Shown in pieces: positions 19,803 to 28,766 of a DNA stretch of 56,966 nt. The DNA comes from Nitrospirota bacterium (lineage in GTDB: Bacteria; Nitrospirota; Thermodesulfovibrionia; Thermodesulfovibrionales; Dissulfurispiraceae). Numbering within the stretch: the first letter of the stretch is position 1; the number at the start of each line of letters is the position of its first letter. The translations under genes and the position numbers were made by a program. The stretch is from positions 1 through 56,966 of the forward strand of contig SCQE01000036.1 of NCBI GenBank assembly GCA_004321915.1, given 5' to 3'. The notes beneath the pieces were generated by a model. That model made no database searches. It was not told the DNA's origin and worked only from the letters and a program-made list of their open reading frames with translations.

Positions 19803-22513
19803 CGTCTAATCCTTTGAATACGCTTCAGTCTTTTAATGCAGGGGACGGAACGGAAGGCAAGTTCTATTCTCTGCCTGCGCTCGAAAAGGCGGGCACAGGT
19901 AAAATCTCGCGGCTTCCAGTTTCTGTCCGCATCGTTCTGGAATCGGCGCTGCGAAACTGTGATGGAATAAGTATAACCGAGGAGCATATAAAGAAAATTG
20001 CCTGCTGGGACCCTGCTGCCCCGCGCACCGAGGAAATACCTTTTGTGGTTTCCCGCATCGTGCTTCAGGATTTTACAGGCGTGCCTCTGCTGTGCGACCT
20101 TGCTGCTATGCGTGACGCTGCCGTAGCGATGGGCAAGGGGCCGGACATTATAGAACCGCTCGTGTCTGTAGATCTGGTCATCGACCATTCCGTGCAGATA
20201 GACCATTACGGCGAACCGGGCGCGCTTAAAAAAAATATGGAGATGGAGTTTGGCCGCAATGCAGAACGCTATCAGTTTTTGAAATGGGGAATGAACGCCT
20301 TTGATTCATTCAAAGTGGTGCCTCCGGGAATAGGCATCGTGCATCAGGTCAACCTTGAATACCTTGCGCGGGGGGTGCACCGGAAAGACGGTATCTATTA
20401 TCCCGACACACTAGTCGGGACTGACAGCCATACCACCATGATAAACGGTATAGGCGTGGTCGGCTGGGGTGTGGGCGGCATCGAGGCAGAGGCCGGGATG
20501 CTGGGACAGCCGCTCTATTTCCTTATGCCTGACGTGGTCGGTGTCTGTCTGACCGGAAGGCTGAACGAGGGTGTCACTGCTACGGATTTGGTGCTGACAG
20601 TGACCGAGCGTCTCCGTAAGGAAAAGGTTGTGGGCGCTTTTGTCGAGTTTTTCGGAGACGGCGCAGCCGCGTTGTCCGTAACCGACAGGGCAACGATAGC
20701 CAATATGGCCCCTGAATACGGGGCCACCATGGGGTTCTTTCCTGTGGATGCTGCTGTCACGGCCTTTCTCGAAGCAACAGGCCGTACTGAGAAAGAGGTC
20801 AGGGCCTTTTCTTCATACTTCAAGGCGCAGGGTATATATGGCATTCCGAAACCGGGAGATATAGATTATACGAGGGTCGTAGAGATAGATGTTTCGAAGG
20901 TAAAACGTTCGGTGGCAGGGCCTAAAAGGCCGCAGGACAGGATCGATCTGTCTTCACTTAAGGATTCTTTTACCTCGGTCCTCAAGACCCCTGCTAAGGA
21001 CGGCGGGTTCGGAAAGACGGCGCAGGATATTTCGGCCCGTTTTCAAACGGGGGACGGGCTTTCTGTCGGCACCGGAGATGTAATAATAGCCGCCATAACA
21101 TCCTGCACAAACACCTCGAACCCTTCGGTTTTATTGGCAGCCGGACTATTGGCCAAAAATGCCGTTGAAAAAGGCCTAAGTGTTGACAGGCGAATTAAGA
21201 CTTCGATCGCGCCCGGCTCGCGTGTTGTGTCCGAATATCTTAAACGGACAGGGTTATTGCCCTATCTCGAAAAATTAGGCTTTTATGTGTCTGCCTATGG
21301 CTGCACAACATGCATCGGCAATTCAGGCCCTTTGGTGAACGGCATAGAGGAAGCGATAATTGCGAATGATCTCGTATGCGCGGCAGTTCTTTCGGGGAAT
21401 AGAAACTTTGAGGCCAGAATACATCCTGATTTGAAGGCAAACTTTTTAATGGGCCCGCCGCTTGTTGTGGCTTTTGCTATTGCGGGGTCTGTATTAAAAG
21501 ACCTCGACAAAGAACCTTTGGGCATAGGCGCAGACGGGCAGCCTGTTTTTCTTAAAGATGTATGGCCGCACAGTTCCGAGATTAATGCATTGCTCCATCA
21601 ATCCGAGGACCCTGAGATGTTCAGGCGCCTTTATGGCGATTTAACGTCCGGTCATGATTTGTGGAACGGGGTGCAATCGGCAAACGGAAGCAGATATGAT
21701 TGGCCTGCATCGACCTATATTGCACAACCTCCGTTTTTTAAAGGGTTCCGCATGGAGGCGCCGGACATAAGCCCTATCAAAAACGCTAGGGCGCTCGGTA
21801 TTTTCGGTGATTCGATAACCACAGACCATATAAGCCCGGCAGGCGCCATTAAGGAAGACTCTCCTGCCGGCATTTATCTGAAGGGCTGCGGCGTGAGCAA
21901 GAGGGACTTTCAAAGCTACGGAACGCGGCGTGGCAACCATGATGTAATGGTGCGCGGGACCTTCGCCCATGTCCGTATAAAAAATCTGATGCTGCGTATG
22001 CGTGAAGACGGCAGCATCGCTGAGGGCGGGTTTACCCTGTTTCAGCCGTCAGGCGAACGTATGTCGATCTATGATGCGGCGATGAGGTATTCGGCAGCAG
22101 GCACTCCGACTCTGGTTTTCGGCGGCGAGGAGTACGGGACAGGCTCTTCGCGCGACTGGGCCGCAAAAGGCACGCGGCTTCTGGGCGTGAGGGCCGTTAT
22201 TGCGCGCAGTTTCGAGCGTATCCATCGGGCGAATCTTGTAGGCATGGGAATACTCCCCTTGCAGTTTGCCGGAAAAGATTCAGTCCAATCGCTCGGTATA
22301 ACCGGAGATGAGGAGTTCGATATTCCATTGACCTATGCAATCGTTCCGATGCAGGAGATACTCCTCGTTATCAAGCGAAAATCGGGTGAAAAGCGGGAGG
22401 TCGAATTGTTGTCACGGATAGATACCGCTGTAGAGGCGGAGTATTACAGGAATGGCGGTATTTTGCCCTATGTGCTCAGAGGCATAATAGCGGCGCAAAG
22501 GCCTACGGAATAG
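19799..22513 (+). CDS. acnA: Aconitate hydratase (AcnA family)
   Basis: The protein has 904 residues, full length for AcnA. The three [4Fe-4S] ligands are Cys436 ([11 protein letters not shown]), Cys502 and Cys505 ([10 protein letters not shown]). Active-site blocks [29 protein letters not shown] and [15 protein letters not shown] are intact. In this operon it most likely rehydrates 2-methyl-cis-aconitate to 2-methylisocitrate, and may also serve the TCA cycle. Starting at ATG 19799 it overlaps prpD. A small dyad (CCTGATG/CATCAGG) follows the stop. Confidence 0.92.
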   Translation: MTSNPLNTLQSFNAGDGTEGKFYSLPALEKAGTGKISRLPVSVRIVLESALRNCDGISITEEHIKKIACWDPAAPRTEEIPFVVSRIVLQDFTGVPLLCDLAAMRDAAVAMGKGPDIIEPLVSVDLVIDHSVQIDHYGEPGALKKNMEMEFGRNAERYQFLKWGMNAFDSFKVVPPGIGIVHQVNLEYLARGVHRKDGIYYPDTLVGTDSHTTMINGIGVVGWGVGGIEAEAGMLGQPLYFLMPDVVGVCLTGRLNEGVTATDLVLTVTERLRKEKVVGAFVEFFGDGAAALSVTDRATIANMAPEYGATMGFFPVDAAVTAFLEATGRTEKEVRAFSSYFKAQGIYGIPKPGDIDYTRVVEIDVSKVKRSVAGPKRPQDRIDLSSLKDSFTSVLKTPAKDGGFGKTAQDISARFQTGDGLSVGTGDVIIAAITSCTNTSNPSVLLAAGLLAKNAVEKGLSVDRRIKTSIAPGSRVVSEYLKRTGLLPYLEKLGFYVSAYGCTTCIGNSGPLVNGIEEAIIANDLVCAAVLSGNRNFEARIHPDLKANFLMGPPLVVAFAIAGSVLKDLDKEPLGIGADGQPVFLKDVWPHSSEINALLHQSEDPEMFRRLYGDLTSGHDLWNGVQSANGSRYDWPASTYIAQPPFFKGFRMEAPDISPIKNARALGIFGDSITTDHISPAGAIKEDSPAGIYLKGCGVSKRDFQSYGTRRGNHDVMVRGTFAHVRIKNLMLRMREDGSIAEGGFTLFQPSGERMSIYDAAMRYSAAGTPTLVFGGEEYGTGSSRDWAAKGTRLLGVRAVIARSFERIHRANLVGMGILPLQFAGKDSVQSLGITGDEEFDIPLTYAIVPMQEILLVIKRKSGEKREVELLSRIDTAVEAEYYRNGGILPYVLRGIIAAQRPTE

Positions 22514-22578
22514 CCTGATGCTGCATCAGGCCGTATGATATAATGGTTGAAGCTTTACATAGCAAGGAGGTCATAAAA

Positions 22579-23085
22579 ATGGCAAAGACGACCAAGAAAG
22601 CGGCGGTAAAAAAAACAAAGGCTGCCGCATCGAAACCGGTAAAGAAGACGGCGGCAAAGAAGGCAGCGATAGGATTTACGGTTAAAACAGGAAAAGAAAT
22701 TACGGCGACTTTCCCCGACAGCATGGGCTTGACGTCAAAGGTTGCGGCAGCCATCGCGGCAGAGAATGTAAACATACTGGCTGCTACCGGCTATTCGGCC
22801 AGCGAGATGCGCAGGATGGCAACTTTCACGTTGATAGTTGACGACCTTGTACGGGCGGAGAAGGCGCTCGAAAAGATAGGGGCCACCGACATACAGGAGT
22901 CGTCTATTGTGCTGGTAGAGACGCCTAACAAAGTGGGGTCTTTGAAGGTGATATCAAAACTGATTGCCGATGCAGGCATAAACATATATTATTTTTATTC
23001 TACGACCAGCTCGGGCAAGACAGCTACATGTGTTTTTAAAACCGCAGACGATAAGAAGACAATGAAGATCCTGCGCGAGGCATAA
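22579..23085 (+). CDS. Two-ACT-domain protein with a Lys/Ala-rich N-terminal tail
   Basis: The protein has 168 residues. Residues 1-33 are made almost only of Lys, Ala, Thr and Val (KKTKAAASKPVKKTAAKKAA), like a histone-H1/AlgP-type tail. Residues ~40-168 form two ACT-like units: TATFPDSMGLTSKVAAAIAA with IVDDLVRAEKAL, and VETPNKVGSLKVISKLIAD with NIYYFYSTTSSGKTA. ACT domains bind small ligands, usually amino acids. Start 22579 is chosen because of the perfect AAGGAGG at 22564-22570. Its place between acnA and prpE suggests a ligand-responsive role in propionate metabolism; the tail suggests nucleic-acid binding. Both are inferences. Confidence 0.8.
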   Translation: MAKTTKKAAVKKTKAAASKPVKKTAAKKAAIGFTVKTGKEITATFPDSMGLTSKVAAAIAAENVNILAATGYSASEMRRMATFTLIVDDLVRAEKALEKIGATDIQESSIVLVETPNKVGSLKVISKLIADAGINIYYFYSTTSSGKTATCVFKTADDKKTMKILREA

Positions 23086-23125
23086 AGATCAAGGCACTCA
23101 ATTCATAATATAGAGGAGGCGGCAA

Positions 23126-25024
23126 GTGGGAAGATACGATGAGGTTTTTCAAAGAAGCATCGATGATCCTGAGGGCTTCTGGGCGGAAGCTGCGGAAGGC
23201 ATTACGTGGTACAAGAAGTGGGAGAAGGTCCTGGATGATTCAAATCCTCCTTTTTACAGGTGGTTCAAGGGCGGGGAGCTTAACACCTGTTACAACGCGC
23301 TCGACAGGCATGTTGAGGGCGGAAGGGGAGATCAGGTCGCATTGATCTACGACAGCCCTGTAACAAAGACCATACAGAAGTTTACCTACCACGAACTTCT
23401 GGTCATGGTTTCTCGTTTTGCAGGGGTCTTGAAAAATCTCGGAGTAAAAAAAGGGGACACCGTAATTATTTATATGCCGATGGTCCCGCAGGCGGCTGTT
23501 GCGATGCTCGCATGCGCCCGCTTGGGGGCCGTTCATTCCGTGGTGTTCGGCGGGTTCGCTCCGCATGAGCTCGCGATAAGGATCGACGATGCAAAGCCGG
23601 ACGTAATAATTTCCGCTTCAGGGGCGTTGGAGGTAACAAAGCTTATAGAGTATAAACCCATGCTAGATAAGGCATTGGGCCTTGCCAACCATAAACCGTC
23701 CAAATGCGTAATACTCCAGCGGTCTTTTGTCAAAGCTCCGATGGTGCAAGGACGTGATTTCGACTGGGATGAGCTTGTACAGAACGCACAGCCTGCGGAA
23801 TGCGTGCCTGTTAAGGCCACGGACCCGCTTTATATCCTTTACACTTCAGGGACGACCGGAAAGCCTAAGGGTATAGTCAGGGACAACGGCGGACATGCGG
23901 TGGCTTTGAGATGGAGCATGCCGAATATTTACGACGTAAATCCGGGCGATGTTTACTGGTCCGCATCGGATGTGGGCTGGGTTGTCGGACATTCGTATAT
24001 CGTTTACGCTCCTCTGCTCACAGGCTGCACCACGGTGCTTTACGAGGGCAAGCCCATAATGACGCCCGATCCCGGCGCTTTCTGGAGGGTAATATCGCAG
24101 CACGGCGTCAAGACTATGTTTACGGCGCCCACCGCATTCAGGGCCATTAAAAAAGAGGACCCTAAAGGCGAGTATATCGCGAAATACGACCTGTCAAAGT
24201 TTAAATACCTTTTTCTTGCAGGAGAGAGGCTTGATCCCGACACTTACCACTGGGCGCACAATCTGCTTAAGAAGCCTGTTATAGACCATTGGTGGCAGAC
24301 CGAGACGGGCTGGCCTATTACGGCCAACTGTATGGGGGTAGAGCAGTTCGAGATAAAGCCGGGATCATCCACAAAACCTGTTCCGGGTTTTGATGTGAGG
24401 ATACTCGATACGAACGGAAAAGAGGTTGAAGCTAACAAAGAAGGTCTGGTAGCGGTAAGGCTTCCGCTTCCTCCGGGTACGCTGCCTACATTGTGGAATG
24501 CTGAAGACCGTTTCCTTGAATCGTACATGAAGCCGCTGCCCGGATATTATTTTACGGCGGACGGAGGCAACAGGGACCAAGACGGATATCTGTTTATAAT
24601 GGGGCGTGTCGACGATGTGATAAATGTGGCCGGGCACAGGCTTTCGACCGGAGAGATGGAGGAGATACTCGCTACGCATCCGGATGTCGCAGAGTGCGCC
24701 GTAATAGGCGCAGGCGACGAGTTGAAGGGACAGCTGCCTGTCGGATTCGTCGTTCTGAAAGCAGGCGCAAACAGAGAGCCTGCCGAGATCAAGACCGAGT
24801 TGATGCGCCTTATCAGAAATGAGATAGGCCCCCTTGCATGCTATAAGGAAACGGCTGTGGTTGCGCGGCTTCCGAAGACCCGGTCTGGAAAAATATTAAG
24901 GGGAACTATGCGCAAGATCGCGGACGGGCAGGAATACACCATGCCTTCGACTATCGACGATCCGGCAATATTGGGCGAGATAGAAAATGCGTTGAAGCAG
25001 ATAGGATACGCAAAGAAAGGCTGA
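23126..25024 (+). CDS. prpE: Propionyl-CoA synthetase (AMP-forming)
   Basis: The protein has 632 residues with a GTG start preceded by GAGGAGG. Adenylate-forming motifs are YTSGTTGKPKG (A3), WWQTETGWP (A5), GRVDDVINVAGHRLS (A8) and RSGKILRGTMRKI with the catalytic Lys (A10). The ending YTMPSTIDDPAILGEI resembles PrpE rather than acetyl-CoA synthetase. It activates propionate to propionyl-CoA, feeding PrpC. Last gene of the methylcitrate operon, followed by a strong terminator. Acetate may also be used. Confidence 0.9.
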   Translation: MGRYDEVFQRSIDDPEGFWAEAAEGITWYKKWEKVLDDSNPPFYRWFKGGELNTCYNALDRHVEGGRGDQVALIYDSPVTKTIQKFTYHELLVMVSRFAGVLKNLGVKKGDTVIIYMPMVPQAAVAMLACARLGAVHSVVFGGFAPHELAIRIDDAKPDVIISASGALEVTKLIEYKPMLDKALGLANHKPSKCVILQRSFVKAPMVQGRDFDWDELVQNAQPAECVPVKATDPLYILYTSGTTGKPKGIVRDNGGHAVALRWSMPNIYDVNPGDVYWSASDVGWVVGHSYIVYAPLLTGCTTVLYEGKPIMTPDPGAFWRVISQHGVKTMFTAPTAFRAIKKEDPKGEYIAKYDLSKFKYLFLAGERLDPDTYHWAHNLLKKPVIDHWWQTETGWPITANCMGVEQFEIKPGSSTKPVPGFDVRILDTNGKEVEANKEGLVAVRLPLPPGTLPTLWNAEDRFLESYMKPLPGYYFTADGGNRDQDGYLFIMGRVDDVINVAGHRLSTGEMEEILATHPDVAECAVIGAGDELKGQLPVGFVVLKAGANREPAEIKTELMRLIRNEIGPLACYKETAVVARLPKTRSGKILRGTMRKIADGQEYTMPSTIDDPAILGEIENALKQIGYAKKG

Positions 25025-25039
25025 TATTTTGTTTTTTTA

Positions 25040-25077
25040 AAGGAACAACAGAATTAAACTGTTGTTCCTTTTTTTTT
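25040..25077 (+). terminator. Rho-independent terminator of the methylcitrate operon
   Basis: A perfect 12-bp stem (AAGGAACAACAG / CTGTTGTTCCTT) with a 7-base loop is followed by a run of T. It starts 16 bp after the prpE stop. Confidence 0.93.
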
Positions 25078-25104
25078 GCTTTTGTTTTTTTTGGTATATA
25101 ATAT
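25076..25104 (+). promoter_or_regulatory. Probable sigma-70 promoter of the ompA-like gene
   Basis: TTGCTT at 25076-25081 is followed by TATAAT at 25097-25102 (15-bp spacer) or by the overlapping TAATAT at 25099-25104 (17-bp spacer). It lies between the terminator and the next gene, where a promoter is needed. Confidence 0.5.
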
Positions 25105-25150
25105 AAAGAAGCTGTGCGGGCCATATATAAATTCTAAACGGGAGGCTGTA

Positions 25151-26149
25151 ATGAAAAGGTTTTTAGCTGTTTTTGCATTAGCTCTGTTTCTCATGTTGCC
25201 TGTTTTGTCTTCTGCGGAAATAAGGGAGGGTTCTTTTGAGATCAACCCTTATGCAGGATACTATAAGCTTCACGACACGAACAGGGGAGGCTTAGGGCTG
25301 GGGTTGGGTTATAACGTGACCAAGAACTGGGGAGTCCAGCTTGCGACAGACTATGTAAAGTCCCGCGCCAATCTTTATCGCGGCGATGTGCTTTACCATT
25401 TTATGCCGGAAAAGGCGTTTAATCCGTTTATTATGGCCGGGGTCGGTTCTGCGCACAAGAAGCCTAATAACGGCACAACGTACAACAGGATAATGGAAGA
25501 GGTGGGCGTAGGATTCAAGTACTTCTTTAACGACTATGTCGGTTTAAGGGTGGATGCAAGGGGCATAATGGAGAAACATTCGGGCTTTGCAACAACAGCA
25601 GGCTTGGTGTTTGCTCTTGGAGGAAAGGTGTCCAAGCCCCAACAGGTGCAGAAGGCTGCCGAGCCCGTAACCGTCGTACAAAAGGCCGAACCAAAGCCCG
25701 AACCGAGACCTGAGCCCAAGCCCGGGCCGAGGCCCGCTCCCAGACAGGAGCCTATGGATTACGCTCAGAAACCTAAGTATGCTGCGCCTGTGAAGGTTGT
25801 GCTTGAAGACATACATTTTGATTTTGATAAGGCCACCTTGACCAAGGAGGCAAAGAAAATACTTGACGATAATGCGCGCAAGATCAAAGAGAACTCAGGA
25901 ATCGGGGTCCAGATCGAAGGCCATGCCTGCGCTCACGGAACAGAGGAGCACAACGCGGCCCTCAGCGAACGCAGGGCAAACGCCGTGAAAGAGTATCTGG
26001 TCAAATCAGGGATTGCTGCAGACAGGCTCAGCACGCTAAGTTACGGCGAGAAACGCCTTGCAATGCCCGAGGTCCCTACTCCGAAGAACAAGAACTCAAA
26101 AGAGGCAAAGGCCAACAGAAGGGTACATTTCGAAGTGATAGTAAAATAG
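25151..26149 (+). CDS. OmpA-family outer-membrane protein
   Basis: The protein has 332 residues. A signal peptide (1-22, cleavage after SSA) precedes an eight-strand-type beta-barrel (~24-165, with alternating hydrophobic strands such as NWGVQLATDYV and VGVGFKYFF). A Pro/Lys/Glu-rich linker (~180-215, repeats of PKPEPRPEP) joins to an OmpA peptidoglycan-binding domain (~225-332: DIHFDFDKATLTKEA, HNAALSERRANAVKEYLVK). It should anchor the outer membrane to peptidoglycan. Start 25151 has GGGAGG upstream and gives the signal peptide; longer in-frame starts do not. Monocistronic: terminators lie on both sides. Confidence 0.92.
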   Translation: MKRFLAVFALALFLMLPVLSSAEIREGSFEINPYAGYYKLHDTNRGGLGLGLGYNVTKNWGVQLATDYVKSRANLYRGDVLYHFMPEKAFNPFIMAGVGSAHKKPNNGTTYNRIMEEVGVGFKYFFNDYVGLRVDARGIMEKHSGFATTAGLVFALGGKVSKPQQVQKAAEPVTVVQKAEPKPEPRPEPKPGPRPAPRQEPMDYAQKPKYAAPVKVVLEDIHFDFDKATLTKEAKKILDDNARKIKENSGIGVQIEGHACAHGTEEHNAALSERRANAVKEYLVKSGIAADRLSTLSYGEKRLAMPEVPTPKNKNSKEAKANRRVHFEVIVK

Positions 26150-26160
26150 ATGTCCATTCA

Positions 26161-26198
26161 GACTGGCTGCCGTAAGGCGGCCAGTCTTTTTTTTTTTG
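26161..26198 (+). terminator. Rho-independent terminator after the OmpA-like gene
   Basis: A stem formed by GACTGGCTGCC and GGCGGCCAGTC with a short loop is followed by 10 T (26187-26197). It ends 4 bp before the next start codon. Confidence 0.85.
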
Positions 26199-26201
26199 AC
26201 T

Positions 26202-28013
26202 ATGAAAAGAAAAACATCTCCGCTATTCAGTCCGGAAATCAGGTCTTATCTCTTGATCGGGGGCCTTTTCTTTTTTACTCTGATCTTTGTTGTTTCTTGC
26301 ACGACTACCAAAGAACGGATTTCGAGGCCGTCTGTCGCAGTAAAACAGCTTCCCGATATAAAGCCTAGCGTACCCTCACTTGGGCCGCAAGCGCAGCCCG
26401 GGAAAACAGTGCAGTTTAAATGCAACGACGAGAGCTCTAAGATGTTCAATGCGAGCGGAGTTGACGCGACCCCATTTGCAAGGCTCGCTTTTTACGATTT
26501 TGACGGCGACGGGGTTGAAGATATGGTGGTCGGCGGCAAGGAAGGCGATCTGCTCTTATTTAAAAACATAGGGACACAAGAGAGAAGGGAATGGGCGCTC
26601 GTTAAAGGATATTTCTCAGGGATAAATGCCAACGCGTTCTCGTCTCCTGCAATTGGAGATATTGACAATGACGGAATGGCAGAAGTGGTTTTGGGTACAG
26701 GGGGTTTTTCTTCTGAATCGGGCAGGATCCATATTTACAAAAACAATGGAACAGCGTCTAAGCCGTTATGGGTGAAGTCGAATGCCGGAGAAATCAGCAT
26801 CGGGAATGATGCTGTTCCTGCTCTGGTTGATCTTAATAATGACGGACGACCCGATATTGTGGCCGGAAATTCGGAAGGGAGGCTGTTCGCATTTATAAAC
26901 GAAACCTCTAAGGCAAAGGTCCGGTTTAAAAAGGATAACGGGTATTTTAGGAACATAAATGCCGGCACATACGCCGCGCCTGCTGCGGTCGTTAGAGACG
27001 GTTCGGTTCTGGTCATAGTCGGGAACAGCATGGGCAAGGTCTATTCGCTCGAAAAGCCGGGCAGGACAAAGGCCTTTGGAGGAAGGAAACAGCTTGGAAT
27101 ATCTACAACCAGCTTTGCGGCTCCCGCCTTTATGGGAGGACGTAAAGGGACAAAGGACCTGATTCTTACAGACGGAATAGGAGAGTTCCATTATTTTAAA
27201 AACAGCGACGGGGACTACATAAATTGGGAACACGACAGCAATTTTCTTCAAGGCCGGGTTTTTGCAGGCCCTGCTCTTTCTCCTGCGGTGAACGATTTGA
27301 AGATCAGGTCTTGTATAGTGCTAGGCAATATAGCTGGAGACCTGTCGTTGTACGAGTACGACGGTTCGAGGAAGCTGGTGCCTTGGAACGAGAGGTCGGG
27401 ATATTTTAAGGGCATTAAGCTGCCGGGGTTCTCGAAGGGGCTGTTGACCGAATGGAGGGGTGTCACTGTTCTAATAACCGGACAACAGGACGGAATATTG
27501 AGGGCCTTCTATAATAGAGGCGGTGATGATTCCCCTGATTGGGTCGAAGAGAAAAACTTCTTCAGGAATATACCTAAAATAATGCATGCGGCCCCGGCCT
27601 TATTCGATATCGATGGAGATTCTGTCCAAGAGTTGATAGTAGGTGACAGCGAAGGACGGATACACGGCTTTAAGATTGCAGATCTATCCGATGCACTGCC
27701 CGAATGGAAGCCCCTGTATTCGATATTCGATAACGTTAGTGTGCAGAGGTTCGCAGCGCCCTCGGTCTATTCCGACGGCCAAGATGTTTTTTTGGTGGTG
27801 GGGCAGCAGGACGGAAGACTTCAGGTGTTCCGGTCAACGACGAATTCAGGCGTTTTGGCGCCGTTTAAAAGGCACGAGGCCCTTCCTGATATAAGGGTCC
27901 GTGAGCATAGTTCTCCATCCGTTAAATTCAGGAATGGGGCTGTTGAATTATCTGTCGGAGATTATAACGGGAACCTGAGGTATTACGTTTGCAGAAATGC
28001 AGAGGCCCGCTGA
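26202..28013 (+). CDS. FG-GAP/VCBS-repeat lipoprotein (predicted beta-propeller)
   Basis: The protein has 603 residues. The N-terminal hydrophobic segment LLIGGLFFFTLIFVVSC ends in a lipobox (VVSC, Cys33), so it is a predicted lipoprotein. The rest consists of FG-GAP-like repeats with calcium-type loops DFDGDGVEDMVVG, DIDNDGMAEVVLG, DLNNDGRPDIVAG and DIDGDSVQELIVG, alternating with a second motif (GYFSGINA, GYFRNINA, GYFKGIKL, FFRNIPKI). These suggest a secreted seven- or eight-bladed propeller. No clear Shine-Dalgarno precedes the ATG, which lies just after a terminator; the true start or expression route is uncertain. The ligand is unknown. Confidence 0.75.
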   Translation: MKRKTSPLFSPEIRSYLLIGGLFFFTLIFVVSCTTTKERISRPSVAVKQLPDIKPSVPSLGPQAQPGKTVQFKCNDESSKMFNASGVDATPFARLAFYDFDGDGVEDMVVGGKEGDLLLFKNIGTQERREWALVKGYFSGINANAFSSPAIGDIDNDGMAEVVLGTGGFSSESGRIHIYKNNGTASKPLWVKSNAGEISIGNDAVPALVDLNNDGRPDIVAGNSEGRLFAFINETSKAKVRFKKDNGYFRNINAGTYAAPAAVVRDGSVLVIVGNSMGKVYSLEKPGRTKAFGGRKQLGISTTSFAAPAFMGGRKGTKDLILTDGIGEFHYFKNSDGDYINWEHDSNFLQGRVFAGPALSPAVNDLKIRSCIVLGNIAGDLSLYEYDGSRKLVPWNERSGYFKGIKLPGFSKGLLTEWRGVTVLITGQQDGILRAFYNRGGDDSPDWVEEKNFFRNIPKIMHAAPALFDIDGDSVQELIVGDSEGRIHGFKIADLSDALPEWKPLYSIFDNVSVQRFAAPSVYSDGQDVFLVVGQQDGRLQVFRSTTNSGVLAPFKRHEALPDIRVREHSSPSVKFRNGAVELSVGDYNGNLRYYVCRNAEAR

Positions 28014-28016
28014 TCT

Positions 28017-28640
28017 TTGGACAATAAGAGCGTGATCAAGAAAATTACAGCCGTTATATTTCTTTCGTCTGTATTTCTCGCATGTATATTTTTAATTAAA
28101 AACCGCTTTGATGAACACCCAATCTTGTCCGGCAGAGATAAGATATCCAAGGACATACGCGAAATAGAGAAGAAAAGCCCGACGGACAAGCAAAAAGATG
28201 CATTGAACGCGAACATCGAACGTTTTATCTCGGATTTCATAGCATCGAATCATGGTTTGAACAAGCGGATAGAACTCGGCGAGGCGCTCTATGCCAATAA
28301 TTATTCCTCATATGCGAAGAGGGTGATAAGAGATGTGGTTGACGGTTCGCTTTCGAGATCCGAACAGATCGACATAGATGCCTTTGAGCTGCTGCGCCTG
28401 TTGCACCGGCAGGAAAACAATCTTGCCGAATACGATAATATCGTTGCTTCGCTCCCGGATGGATACCCTCAGAGGGACTTCATACTTAAAGAGGCTGTGC
28501 TGGCTTACTATAAAGAAGGTGACAGGGAAGGCGGCCATCGTTTTGTAGAGCGGATTTTTGAAACCGAAAAAAACAATGTATATCTGCGATATTACATTGA
28601 CGGGCTTGCGATCGGCGATAAGGATTTGCTACTGAAATAA
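28017..28640 (+). CDS. Membrane-anchored protein of unknown function
   Basis: The protein has 207 residues with a TTG start 3 bp after the FG-GAP lipoprotein stop; GTG at 28032 is an alternative. One membrane segment (about 9-27, AVIFLSSVFLACIFLI) is followed by a helical, charged domain with no motif I recognise. The helices (FELLRLLHRQENNLAEYDNIV, EAVLAYYKEGDREGGHRFVER) resemble TPR-like pairs. Tight spacing suggests it is cotranscribed with, and may partner, the lipoprotein. I do not recognise the family. Confidence 0.6.
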   Translation: MDNKSVIKKITAVIFLSSVFLACIFLIKNRFDEHPILSGRDKISKDIREIEKKSPTDKQKDALNANIERFISDFIASNHGLNKRIELGEALYANNYSSYAKRVIRDVVDGSLSRSEQIDIDAFELLRLLHRQENNLAEYDNIVASLPDGYPQRDFILKEAVLAYYKEGDREGGHRFVERIFETEKNNVYLRYYIDGLAIGDKDLLLK

Positions 28641-28766
28641 GGCTGCTGTTGGATTGTTGTAATTCGGTCCTGTTTTTTTATCTGGAATTTTTGGTCCTGA
28701 ATCATCCTTAACGTGATACAATTTTAAATGGTTTGATTAAACCGACCGAGGAGGTTGCCGGGTCAT

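Noticed and set aside
26216-26240. Stretch near the FG-GAP gene start that matches 20 of 21 bases of the 3' end of palindromic repeat copy 1
   Set aside because: It is inside a coding start, lacks the rest of the element, and one such match is expected by chance at a modest rate in a window of this size.
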